Below are positions 11,871-23,105 of a DNA stretch of 64,000 nt, piece by piece. How positions within the stretch are numbered: position 1 is the first letter of the stretch; every line of letters starts with the position of its first letter. The stretch is from Riptortus pedestris (lineage: Eukaryota > Arthropoda > Insecta > Hemiptera > Alydidae): contig CM032230.1 of assembly GCA_019009955.1 (NCBI GenBank), forward strand, positions 11,836,001 through 11,900,000, written 5' to 3'. The notes below the pieces were generated by a model. The model worked only from the letters and a program-made list of their open reading frames with translations, was not told the DNA's origin and searched no databases. Position numbers and translations under genes: made by a program.

Positions 11871-12149
11871 TTTTGTATAATGCATTCACTGGAAACATTC
11901 ATCAAATAGCGATAAAGTATGGTGAAAAGAGATAAATCTCATATCCTCAATCTTATACTATGCGTCGGACAGAAATAAATTGGAAGTATAACTATTAACT
12001 AATAGATTAATAGCTCCTATTTAGGCTTACAGATGTTCTTGGGGAAAGCACGTATAGTAGCAATGTACCAAAGAGAATCAAATGTTTAGAATGTAAGAGA
12101 AGAGGATAAAGAATTAGGGATTTGGTTGCTAAGGAAGATAAATCGGGCG

Positions 12150-12690
12150 GGTTAGAAGGTCGTCGGACGGGTTCGTGAGAGAGCCTCGGGGAGGGCGTAA
12201 TAAGCGGTCTGAGGAGGTGATGGTATCACGTACCCTCCCAAGCCATTGTTCGGCGGCAGGTATACCATCAAGGAACGCCCGGGGCAGCTCCATGGGATAG
12301 GATCCAAGGAATGACTCGGGCGGAGGTCGCTCAAGGCTATGCCATTAGGGAGATACTAGAGGCACGCCGGGGAAATATGGCCGGTATAATATCAAGGAAA
12401 ACCGTGGAGGAGCCGCTAGGATAACGACGGGGACGCCATTTCACCGCGTCGCTTAGGGCCTGCAAAGGATACCATTACAGAGGATAGCAGAGAACCTCCA
12501 ATTAGAAGGTTCCAGAAAGTACTAACGCTGAGAGAAAGTCTAAGATGCCTGGAAGGAGGCGACTCTGGAAGGTCTCGGAGGGTCCTCCAGAAGAGTATTG
12601 TACACGGAGTATACAGCACCATTCACTCAGTAATTCACCAACAGCTCGTTTTTAAGGTTCTCAGTCCTCAGGAAAACGTCTATTGACACA
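12150..12690 (+). pseudogene. GC-rich island with a decayed reading frame, unidentified
   Basis: This block is far richer in G and C than its flanks. In the frame starting at 12221 there is no stop for 67 codons, up to TAA at 12422-12424. In the next phase, a frame opening just after TAG at 12417 stays open for 88 codons to TGA at 12684-12686. The two phases meet at about 12400-12420, as if one frameshift split a single coding stretch of about 155 codons. Composition is arginine-rich and free of low complexity. I recognise no domain. Minus-strand frames at 12152-12334 and 12416-12622 overlap it, so chance open frames from high GC remain an alternative. Confidence 0.3.
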
Positions 12691-12926
12691 TTTGATTTGA
12701 TAACAAGTTTTATCAAGAGCAAGCTTTATGAGATTTTGGCTCTATTATAATGACAGTTAACTAGAATAACAACCTGGGCTTATTAAGAAAAGTCTTATGA
12801 GCATATCGTGAGGGGAATATTTAAGGAGAGTTCTTGGAAGTAAAATACGTGTTCCCTATGGGATTCTACTATGGGGAGGAAAGTACATCAGGAAGTGCAG
12901 TTGGTCTCAGCAACCATAATGTTGTA

Positions 12927-13092
12927 TCTATTTATTAACAGACACTTTTATGATATTATGGCTTATCGAGGTGAGCTATCTGCAGGTTACAGCCCTTTTC
13001 GAGCCATTGTCAGCGTGGGAATCGAACCCTCTACTCTAGGTTTACCATGTTAATTAAGACCAACGTCCTAACTCACATTGCTAACCTGAACC
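12927..13092 (-). mobile_element. tRNA-derived SINE
   Basis: Read on the minus strand it has a tRNA-like head with a perfect pol III B box GGTTCGATTCC (plus coordinates 13018-13028). It then passes through the family body (AAGGGCTGTAACCTGCAGAT) to GTTAATAAATA. The body is shorter than in the copies at 1.2 and 30.8 kb. It is the best copy for showing the tRNA origin. Confidence 0.75.
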
Positions 13093-13361
13093 TGATCACT
13101 GAATGTCGAACCATCACTGAACTCAAGAAACTTAGCAAGAAATTAGAACCCCCCGGAATTCCAGGTTTGTACCTTTGCCAACTTTTAGGATGGAAGTGGA
13201 ACACAAACAACTTGCCTCATATCATCATCTGGAAAACAAATCTACCTGTCAGCTATGACCAGATGAAATCATGGATTCTAAAAAAATATGGAAACCGGCA
13301 TGTTAATGCAGCACGATACTACAGCCAAACTCTTTCCATAGCTAATCAACACACCCTCTAG
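13093..13361 (+). other. Unassigned 104-codon open frame (from 13047)
   Basis: The frame 13047-13361 begins inside the SINE head and runs through unique sequence with ordinary amino-acid composition, including a tryptophan-containing central part. The portion after 13093 could be a relic of a coding exon or mobile-element protein. No domain was recognised, the start codon lies in a SINE, and there is no sign of splice signals. Low confidence that it is coding. Confidence 0.15.
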
Positions 13362-13492
13362 CCTCTTAACTTTTTCGGTCAATATCATTGGTAGGATCAC
13401 ATTTTTGTCATGACAGAACTTTCCATAAATAAGATGCCAGAAATCTATTTTTTTTCGTAATAGTAGAAACATATTTACAACTTCTTAAATTT

Positions 13493-13592
13493 ATATGAAA
13501 TCCTTAGTCCCACCCAGGCTAGAAAAGGGTAACAATCTGAAGGTAACCAGTCCCAATTAGCAGCAAAAAGTGGACGTTAATAAATAATAATG
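13493..13592 (+). mobile_element. SINE 3' half
   Basis: It contains ATCCTTAGTCCCACCCAGGC and CAAAAAGTGGACGTTAATAA, the 3' half of the same SINE family in plus orientation. It lies about 400 bases from an oppositely oriented copy. The tRNA-like 5' part is missing, as expected of 5' truncation. Confidence 0.75.
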
Positions 13593-14299
13593 ATTTATAT
13601 GAACGAACACAAAGGACTTTATAATGTACTTTGTTATTATTTCTTCTTTTTTACTTACACTATGTAATGCAAAAAAAGTGTTTGAAGTAATCTATAAAAC
13701 AGATACATTTGCTTGAATAATTTGTATAAAATTATTTCCATTCAATGATCCTATTATACGAACCTTAATGTGCAGAAGATAGTCTGAAAGATGAAAAAAT
13801 AAATGAACTCTCTATAATGAGGTAGTAATGACGGTAGATATGGTGAGAAGGCATTAATAACTGACATACAGATGAATGCATTGAATATACAGAGGAATAC
13901 AAGCATTTATTACAGAAATCCGACTAAAATTTCATTTAAGGCTTTAAACATCCTAAAAAATAAAAAATAAAGTTTAAGGAACCACACGAAGACCAATAAG
14001 ATTCGGGAACAGTTAGGAAAGAAACCAGAAATCATAGCACTTACAAGATACGATCCGGAGTTTAATATGAGGTCGGCTTGAAGAAGCGGGAGATAAAAAG
14101 AAAATGTCTTGACACAGAGAAATGAAGTGAACCGGTGTGAGTTACAGCCGTTCGGGAACGACTAATTATACTCGGGCTGGCATTGACTGGCACGGAGGGG
14201 GTATCCTCATTCCTACCCGCTTCGCTCGCTCTGTGTGTGTGTGTGTGTGAGTGAGCAGGCCGCTGACCAAAATCACTGTGTACCATTTAGAATAGTCGC
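13593..14299. other. Unique DNA with a (GT)n
   Basis: AT-rich, with a short (GT)n at 14231-14250. Frames on the minus strand (14062-14286, 14166-14366) overlap in different phases and run through the microsatellite. No gene supported. Confidence 0.4.
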
Positions 14300-14312
14300 T
14301 ACGAATCGAGTC

Positions 14313-14880
14313 CATGTCTGAAGTAGTTGGAGAGATATCTAACAGGGATTGTACAAGGACGGACATGAGTTCTACATGACAGCTCTAGGAGATCCGTTTC
14401 GGGTTCCCAATACAGATACAAGACAAGCAAAGAAGAAGGGGAAGGAGCTGCCGAAGGGAACAGATCGTTCCAATAAAGTGGAATCCATGAGCACAAAGTG
14501 GAAGTGGAGAACTATGAGCACTAAATAAATGATAATAATGACTTGAGAACATGTCTAAAGCAGATGGAAATATGTTCTTTCACTTCAGAACTGAACGAGA
14601 GTTCTGCATGGGACATCTAAGAGATCCACTTCGGGTTCTCGTTAGAAAAGAACGATAAGTAAGAACACAGGAAAAAGGAACCGATTTATACCATCCTGCC
14701 CAGAAAGTGGATTCCATGCATCGCAAGAGGAGAACTTATGTGTCATACAGAAATGATAATAAAGACTTGGGAACATGTCTGGGGCAGTTGGAAATATATC
14801 TTCGCAGAGGAATGCTAGAGTTCTAGGGCATTTCTAGATGAGACATCTGATTCGGATTCCGGATTACATAATATTTAAAG
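14313..14880 (+). repeat. Tandem repeat of ~224-237 bases, about 2.5 units
   Basis: CATGTCTGAAGTAGTTGGAG at 14313, CATGTCTAAAGCAGATGGAA at 14550 and CATGTCTGGGGCAGTTGGAA at 14774 start diverged units. Each also carries a GAGATCC(A/G)(T/C)TTCGGGTTC segment. The units are strongly diverged, so the duplication is old. Confidence 0.7.
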
Positions 14881-15898
14881 AAAATCGCCAAAAAAATGTC
14901 CTAGAGGAGAAAAATACCATTGATACATGTAAGGAACATTAGCGGACTTAAATGTCTTTACTAGCCACAAAACGTGCATATTCTATTATTCGAATGTGTA
15001 CTAACAATACCATTCTGGTTGATATACACATCTTCATCAAATTGACTTAGTAGTTTGTTCTTTACTAATAATGCTTTAATATGAACGTGCAATGTTCTGC
15101 ATGATAGCTAGGCAGATTTGACAATTCGGTACTTTTTACATCCGCCATCATACTTTGGATATGTGAACTATAACATTCACTACCACATTCTGGATATGTG
15201 AACTATTACACTAAATACTGATTTTAAATATTTTATTTAAATGAGGCATGCGAGGAAAAATGTTCATTGATTTGAATGCTTCTTTTAACATGAAGAATAA
15301 TAACAGAGTTAACTTAATTTTTCTCAGATATCTCTTGCGATATACGTTTTGAAAAACTTCTGGTCAGTGTTTGTGTGTTGAGACTCAAATAGCCACAATT
15401 ATTGTTTGATCGTGAAAATCTCTATATATTGTAATACATTGAGTCGAATATAAACAAATAATACAATATATAATTTATCATGAACCGCATTTTACCAAAT
15501 CAATTTTTTTCTGATATCAATTTTCTTTTAATTTATGTGCAGGAAATTGTGTTTTTTATTAATTATTGATAATTACAAGAAATTAAAAGAAACATTTTTA
15601 TTCTCAGTTAAAGCCTTGATAATCCGAAGCTTTGTTATTTATGAATAATACAGAAGATTTATTTATTTTTTCTATTGTTCATTCACTTGTAATTTATAAT
15701 TAAAATTAGTTTTAGGGTTAAATATTTATTTTATTTTTTTATGTAGTCGATTTTTTCATTTCCTGTAGAATTAAGGTCATCACACTTGTGAATTATTTTT
15801 ATTTTATAATTTACTTGAATTAATAATTTCAATATCTTTTCCACTTTCGTTCATGGTAGGTTGTAACTATGTTATATATTTCTTTTTTTGTGTAACTT
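14881..15898. other. AT-rich unique DNA
   Basis: No gene. A local duplication of TTTGGATATGTGAACTATNA lies at about 15164 and 15192. The rest is unremarkable. Confidence 0.45.
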
Positions 15899-16021
15899 TT
15901 TAGCAGATTTCCCTTGAGGGAAATCAGCTATTGAGGTTGTACTCATGACGGAATTTTCGAAATTTTTCTTCAAATGTCGATCGATACAACCTAGTAGATG
16001 ACGAAAATGAGGTCCGTTCAA

Positions 16022-16096
<75 letters not shown>

Positions 16097-16562
16097 TGTT
16101 ACCGCTCTAGCGGTCGCAATTTTTGTTTAATCGTTACCAAACTCAATATTTAGTCGTTTTATGTAAAAAGAAAGATCAAGTTCGTTAACGGCCGTAATCG
16201 GACCAGTGGAAGGGGGGTTTAGAGAGGAGGAACTTAGAAAATTCGAAATATATTCGTTATTACACGTCGAATAGAAAAATTGTACAGAATCAATCTTATT
16301 GCAAATTAAATGTTCTATAAATATTGTTCTATTCATTTATTCTGTATCTTGAATATTAACCGAGATATTTGCATTTGCACCGACAGGATGTTCGGACTTT
16401 CCGACGAGAGCTCTGGCGGCCGTTTCTGTAACTGTTTGTCCCTCCTGAATAGGTTTAGAGGTTTCTTACTACTAGAGTCGTTATTAGGCAGATTTCTCTT
16501 TTGTAAAACTTCACGTGGGAAATCTGCTTAGTTTACGCAGCCCCTGCGTGACGGACTTTTTT
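15899..16562 (+). mobile_element. Family A element, complete
   Basis: The intact head palindrome begins AGCAGATTTCCC at 15902. The first block ends TCCGTTCAAAA at about 16022. A 70-base (TA)n core spans 16025-16093. The second block with its G-rich tract follows at about 16206-16230, then the inverted 12-mer at 16518-16529 and the terminal hairpin, ending in GACGGACTTTT at 16560. The flanks are T-rich and show no duplication. This is the clearest full-length short-form copy. Confidence 0.92.
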
Positions 16563-17531
16563 ATGTCACAGTTTATTTATTTGTATTAAACAAAAAACAA
16601 AAGCCAGATCTCTCTCGCTAACAGACGAAAATAAAACAATAACAATAGACCGTCACTCATTTATAGATTTTTATTTGTGTAGAAAGTGAATTAGAATATA
16701 TTATTTTATATATGTAATTTACAATTGTTTTAGTCCGTTAATCATATTTTTATATATACTCTTTTAAATCGTGATATCTGCATTTTTTTTTACTTGATTA
16801 GTTCTAATTGGTTTTCTTTCATTCCAAATTATAATTATGAATGAGACGATATACTAGTCCAGTTAAATTTAATATGAATGTGAGAATCACAAATGGTAAT
16901 TTTATTTTTATCTGCGAACTCGTATTTTTATTAAAAGCAGTTGTTAAGTTAGTTGTAGTGGTAGATACAATAAAAAATAAATGGGTTATAATTATGACTA
17001 ATAGATAGCTTGCTTTATTAATTGTGTTTAAAAAATGTTACTACTTTTTAATAAAGGGAATAAAGTTAAAGGTAGGAATAAAGGTGGGGATAAATAAAGC
17101 AAGGCACCTGTCCCTCCAGCTCCAGCCGCTGGAGAAATACACTGTTGCCAACTCTACACCACAAAACTTATCTCTCCCTCCCTCACTACATCTCTATATC
17201 TTATTATATTTTTTTTTTTTAAAAAAAATGAGAAAATTATTATAAAGGGATGTTATTTTCAAATTTTATTTTTAAAGAGAAGACGAAGAATATTAATTCA
17301 ATTTTTCGGCATTTTTTTTTTTTAATAAATGAGAAACTAAATTCCTATTAATGTTACTAACATGAATATAATAACCGCTAGAAATTAATTGTCTCATAAA
17401 CATGGTTGGAATTAAATCTACTGAATGTAATTATTTAAAGGCATAAATAAGTTATTCACAATAACGTAATTTTCAAATTCAACTTTATTTAGATAATATA
17501 ATTGCACTTAAAACCTGTACAATAATGGTTT
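16563..17531. other. AT-rich unique DNA
   Basis: No coding potential recognised. Contains T and A runs (17206-17228, 17309-17323). Confidence 0.45.
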
Positions 17532-17943
17532 TATTAGCAGATTTCCCTTAAGGGAAATCAGCTACTGAGGTTGTATTCATGAAGCAATTTTCGAAAATTT
17601 AAATGCCCATTGATTCTACCTAGAAATTGATGAAAATGAGGTCCGTTCAAAATTGTATATATATATATATAATTGTTATTATGAGTCGGATCGTAAAATT
17701 TTATATAATCATTTCTGTTAAACTATTAAGCTATAATTTGTTTGTTGTGTGATTTTTTTTGTAACTGAAGTACTAACCGAGTTTTTCGAACTATCATATA
17801 TTCAGCTGTGAGTTACCCCCCCCCCCCATACAACTTTTTCTTATAAATCAAGAATATATGGTGAGATGATATCACAAGTGTGTGCTATACCAGCGAGTGG
17901 AAAATCTGCTTAGTTTATGCAGCTACTACGTGACGGACTTTAA
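17532..17943 (+). mobile_element. Family A element with internal deletion
   Basis: The head is perfect and the (TA)n core short (17656-17672). The core then joins directly to the second module (TATGAGTCGGATCGTAAAAT), so the first internal module is missing. The 3' end is present with a damaged hairpin (TATGCAGCTACTACGTGACG). A C run lies at 17817-17827. Confidence 0.85.
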
Positions 17944-18018
17944 TTTTATTATCAAGCTTGCCTGAAAAGTAGAATTATTTAATGTTTCTGAAGGATTGAT
18001 TTTAGTAATTTTACCATA

Positions 18019-18530
18019 TAGCCTTTAAGGGAAATCAGCTATTGAGGCTTACGCGATTTTCGAAACGAACGTTATCAACTAAGATTTTATGTTCTGGACT
18101 ACATAATTCTAACTCGATCTATTATACACTGGATATATTACAAATGTAATGCAGAATGTTTTTAATTTCTGTGAGTATAGTAATAAGAAAAGAGCAGCTC
18201 CCATTAGTAACATTTAAGTAAAATATTATAAGTATTTCACAATTAAGTAAAGTGTTATAATTGTATTTTTTCGAAATTGCATATATACTTGTTTGCTACC
18301 GTTTTAGATGTCGAAATTTTTGTTTGAATATTACCCAACACATATAACCGTTGTACACAAATAATTGTTGTTCTATACATGTTCAGCGATTTATATCTAT
18401 TTTCGACTTCTCAGACTTCAGTATACCCCACTTCTAGCCATCGGTTTGTTACTAAGAAATAGAAAATATATTGTGAGATAAGATCATTAGTGTGTCACAC
18501 CAGCACGTTGGAAATCTGTTTAATTTTCTT
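18019..18530 (+). mobile_element. Family A element, degraded
   Basis: The head survives in part (TTTAAGGGAAATCAGCTATT). A later GTTTGCTACCGTTTTAGATG block corresponds to the first module. The 3' end is reduced to GCACGTTGGAAATCTGTTTA at about 18506, with the hairpin lost. Between about 18075 and 18240 the match is poor. Confidence 0.6.
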
Positions 18531-19003
18531 GTTTAAATCTGTACAAAACATAATTTGTATTCAGAAATACATTTTAGAATCCATGAGATGTGTAAAACAA
18601 CAAACTATGACTTACCGCACACATGCAATTAAAATAAGTACATTACAATATCCTAATGTCCTTAATAAAAAGGCAATTTTCCTTCGTCTGTAGACAGTTC
18701 CTCTGCGGCGAATTATCCACGTCGAAACTACAAAAGTAATCGATTGCTTCCCAAGAGAGCTGCAAGGGGAGAGGTATGCCCGGGAGGATGGCAGAGATAT
18801 GATGGGGCAGGTCAGCAGGGGTTCCGACCATCACGAGTGAATCAGGCAAAAACGAGGATGAATAAATAATACAAGGAGAAACAGGTAAAATGCTCAGGGA
18901 AAAAGGAAGACGCGAATATATTGCTAATGGCTCCAGCCATACCTACTAATCAGGTACATCTTTTCTACCTGAAACTAATGTATACACCCTTTAAACATTA
19001 ATT

Positions 19004-19054
<51 letters not shown>

Positions 19055-19263
19055 GGAGTAATTAAACAATAATTGGATATCTAATTTATGGCTGCCCAAT
19101 CGCAGACAATTACATGAAGGACTGATCCGAAACTTAGAAAAGCTGGAAAAAGGTGACCCATAAATTCAGGTTATTTTCAAATCAGTCCAAAAGGCCTTAG
19201 AAAAAGTTCGCTATAATAATTAATATGTCACAATCGACAAGGGGTTTATACAGAAGGGTGAAA
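18531..19263. other. Unique DNA with (TA)n at 19010-19052
   Basis: No gene. The frames at 18490-18693 and 18643-18849 are on opposite strands and lack known motifs. The (TA)n is not flanked by family A blocks. Confidence 0.4.
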
Positions 19264-19655
19264 ATAAATAAGGGCACTTCACCCAAGGGGTGCGTAAACT
19301 AAACATATTTCCCGTGTGGTGATATGTCACAGTGCTGATTCCATCTGACCACATTGTATGTAAAATACCGAAAAGTAGAAGTGATAGTTTACTGAAAAGG
19401 CTTAAGAAAGAACGTACGAGTAACTCGCTTAATATTTTAGGTTACTAAAAAATGTATATAACAACAATTGTACAGGATCAATAGTTTAAGAAGATTGGTT
19501 CCATTAGATTTTACGAATCTACTCATTGTAACGGGGTTATTTTAATTTTATATATAATATATATATATATAAAATCGGACCTCATTTTAGTTATCTCTTA
19601 GGTGGGATCGACAGACATTTCAGGAAATTTTATGAAAAGCATTAAAAAAAAAATG
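19264..19655 (-). mobile_element. Family A element, degraded
   Basis: The minus-strand 3' end is visible as CAAGGGGTGCGTAAACTAAA (19279-19298). AAGATTGGTTCCATTAGATT belongs to the body, a short (TA)n lies at 19558-19570, and the first block remains as CGGACCTCATTTTAGTTATC. The head palindrome is lost. Confidence 0.65.
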
Positions 19656-20450
19656 CCAATTGCATAGTACATCTTTAGGTGTACAGTTCAACTCGGAACG
19701 GTGTTGGACAGTCTCGGAAATGTTGCACACGCATCGTAACAACCTGTTAGGTCTACTGGACGATCAGTCAGTAATGAATGACTTGTAGTCATCTACCGAT
19801 AGATTTCACAATAATAAAAAGAAATGTTTTACATGTAAGAATAAGTTACACGAATAGTGAAGTTGGAGTAATTAAAGATCTTATTAACTAAATTATAGTT
19901 CCCTCTTCTTAAATGTTACAAAATGTATAATATCATCATTGCTAGTTAATTTACCTCCAATCAAAACTAATGCAAAAATATGGTGAGATCCGGCAATCAT
20001 TTTAAAAATTACGGCACTATAAAAAGAACGAACATATTAAATATAGATATAACGTTATACTAGCTAAGCCATTTCCCAAATAACAGAATTCCTGTTATGA
20101 ATTCATTCCTGTGAATAGCTTTCATGAGAGCCATTTTAAGTTATAAAAAATCAATAAAAATATATATTTTTGAGTGCTGGATAATTTCTTGCAATTTGGA
20201 AGTCATAGAAAAATAGTTTTTTGCGTCACACATTTGGGCTTTCCACGTTGAGTGAACCATAGAAATTAATGTACTAACATTATTTACAAACCGAAATAAT
20301 AAACTTGTTTATTAAGTTTTACATTAATCTGAACCCTCAATGAATTGTTTAATATATGTTGTCAACATGTTTTATAAGTTTCGTTATTGTTTACCATAAT
20401 TCGTGTCCAATAATGGAGTTGAATGGTATCCGGCTTAATATCATCTGAGT
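19656..20450. other. AT-rich unique DNA
   Basis: No repeat family or gene recognised. Confidence 0.45.
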
Positions 20451-21000
20451 TTGCAGTTAGCATGGATAAGTTATGGCCGGCAATTCTTGTGTAATATACT
20501 GCTTTCAATGGTTTATCTGAGAAGACGATTGCCTTCATGGAATGCGGGCATTGTCCACGGCTCCATACTCCCATACATTATTGGAAAGACCTTTAGATTA
20601 ATCTCAAGAAAATGTTTGCTGAAAAAATATATCTCTAAAAGACATCTCGAGTCCGAAAACGCGCCGAGAGATCAGGTTGCGAGGTCATCGCTAGGGGGGG
20701 AAAGGAAAATAAATGGCGGCCCAAGAATGGGGAGAGAACGAAAAGCAAAGAAAAAAAAAGAAGAAGCGCAAAGCAAAAATATTGCTAATGGTGATATTAT
20801 ATTAACTGTAGAATCCCGGAGCTCAGATTTAATCTCCTATTTGCTTCTGAAATTAATTTCAGGTTCGGATCGCCTCAACAAATTATATATGGAGAGAGAT
20901 ATGTATGGGTATGCTCAGCTGACGGCCTCCCTATATCAGCCGAGCAGCGGAAATCTAGCTGGTCTCAAGGATGATATCGGAACTTAGGGACAAATATCAG
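20451..21000 (+). other. Unique block with a 178-codon open frame, unassigned
   Basis: The longest open frame in non-repetitive DNA apart from the transposase (20451-20987). The predicted product has a basic, lysine-rich middle that comes from a purine-rich DNA stretch (20690-20775), and no recognisable domain. The block is more balanced in composition than its neighbours and free of local repeats. It may be a conserved non-coding element or a decayed exon. Chance is not excluded. Confidence 0.15.
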
Positions 21001-22489
21001 CTGTTTTCAATAATGTATTCCCTGGCGGATCATACTCCACTTTCTTCCAACATTAAAATCTTTGGCATAACAGTGCTTGCGAAATGGTTTTAGTGGGAGT
21101 GGTCAGCTTGTCACATCTCTGCTCGCAATGTGTTGTTCATGCAAGCATTATGACCTTACATTCCAGTTGTTGGACTACAAACCCTGCACTAGGATGCACT
21201 GGGCAACGAGTGGAAGGCCAAACTCGAATCCGGTATGTCGTGCAGTCAAATCAAAAAGTCTGTCAAGTTGGACATGAGGTGTGTGTTTGGTGACGCAATT
21301 TACCTTAAGTGGAACTCATTCGAGCTGTTAAAAATCTGTAGGATACACTTCACTGATAATTTTGTTTATAAAACACTGTTTGGGATACAAATAATTTATG
21401 TTTAATTCTTCCTCTAAACCTCTACCCTTGTTTAGGTCATTAACGAATGTTATTTTGTTTGTTTCTTTGTTTTGTTGTGTCTTATTTTTTTTGATAGTGA
21501 CCACAAAAAAAAAAAACTTCATTCACTTAGTCATGTGCACCACATATAGTTTTTATCTGTTAGATGAAATTGAATAATATACACATTCATTTTCTTCTCT
21601 TACCAAATCGTAACATTAATATAGACAATTATTCAGTGGAATTATTGTGAAGTTTCCTTATATTTGACTGAAGTTTTAATAATTTATATGTTTAGCATTA
21701 AGGTGAGTACAAATATTGTGAGGTGAAATATAGCAATTAAGTAATAATTACAAATGCATTAAGTGTACATATTGTAATTATTTAAGATCGATTTGACCGT
21801 AATCATTCTGAATATGAATTGTGACGGCTGTGGCTGAAATGGATCAGCTGATAAGCTTCAGGCTGTCTTAGGACCCTGGAAGGTGCTCTAGGACATGTAG
21901 TATAATATATTTTATCTCATCCACCAGCAAATCAAAAATGGATATTTTATCTTGTAAATTACTCCTTATAATGCACCATGAGTGATGTGAAACATGCAGA
22001 GTAGATCGGTAATAAACTCGAACATATACATGAAATTGTTAAATATAGTATATGGTATGATCAAATAGAGGGTTCTAGAGCATAAAATGTGCTTTAGGTG
22101 GGTACCGTTATGTTCCTTGTCTAATTCTCACTGACACCATGTCAGTAGGGTAACTCTGGAGATATATTACAGTTTTAGTTTGCATGCTCATCCTCTCTAA
22201 TGCTCATCATTAGTTTATGCAAGCTACGGGGAGATTTAAGACGCCATTGTTTTGCGAACAATCAAAGAATCTATTACGTTTGCCTAGTGTTGACATATAC
22301 ATCAACTAGACGAATGACGAGTTCGTGTTCCCTAGAAAAGCTTTTTATAAATTCAAATCTTATATAGATTTTTACGGGGCTTTAGCCTCACTAATCAGTA
22401 GCTGCGTATTAGGATTAGGAAATGGATAAGTTTCTCCAGAGAAGTCCTGAATGACCACATACGCCATTAATGGTTTAATGATTCATTGG
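21001..22489. other. AT-rich unique DNA
   Basis: Short overlapping frames at 21077-21293 are in two phases of the same strand. Poly(A)/(T) runs occur near 21507. No gene supported. Confidence 0.4.
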
Positions 22490-23105
22490 AAGATTACCAA
22501 GAACTGCTGAGGAGTTGGACTCCAACAAGATTTGGAGAGTACTACATTTAAGGATTCATGCTCAACAACGTCTGGAGTTTCCAACAAGTACTAAATCTGA
22601 CAAGCACTAGAGCATCTTACAATTTTAGAATCCAAGGATTAATCGCCAACAATGTCTGGAGCTTCCAACAAGTACTGAATCCAACAAGCACTAGAGCATC
22701 TTACAAACGCATCTAAGGATTGGTCTCCAACTAAGTCTGGAGCGTCCAACAAGCGCTGAATCCAACAAAAACTAGACCATCTTACAAGTTTGGCATCAGA
22801 GAAATGATCGCCAACAATGTCCGGAGCTTCCAACAAGTACTGAATCCTACAAGCACTAGAGCACCTTACAAACGCATCCAAGGATTGGTCTCTACCAAAG
22901 TCAGTTGTTTCTTATAAGCACTGCATCAAACAATTACCAGGGCACCTCACAAGTACTTCATACAGGAGTAAGGGTCGCTCTCCAACATGAACTTGAGCAG
23001 TCCTACCTGCAGGACGAACTCCGACCTTTGGATCGAGTCGAAGCACTTCTCCCAAATGTCGATTTCTACAGGAACTGAAGGTTCCAACAAATTCTAGGGT
23101 AAAAC
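22490..23105 (+). repeat. Dimeric 84/81-base minisatellite
   Basis: GTCTGGAGNTTCCAACAAG-type unit starts lie at 22570, 22654, 22735, 22819 and 22900, with spacings of 84, 81, 84 and 81. This is a two-unit higher-order repeat of 165 bases. Both spacings are multiples of three, so a repetitive minus-strand frame (22639-22881) stays open. It is not a gene. The flanks 22490-22569 and 22901-23105 are decayed units. Confidence 0.9.

Noticed and set aside
12927..13092. Functional tRNA gene
   Set aside because: The B box is perfect, but no cloverleaf with acceptor stem and anticodon arm can be drawn, and the same sequence recurs with a SINE body.
20451..20987. 178-codon frame as a real gene
   Set aside because: No recognisable domain, and a lysine-rich middle generated by a purine tract. 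Kept only as an unassigned block.
22639..22881. 80-codon minus-strand frame with 27-residue repeats
   Set aside because: Product of the 84/81-base array; period divisible by three and no coding signature.
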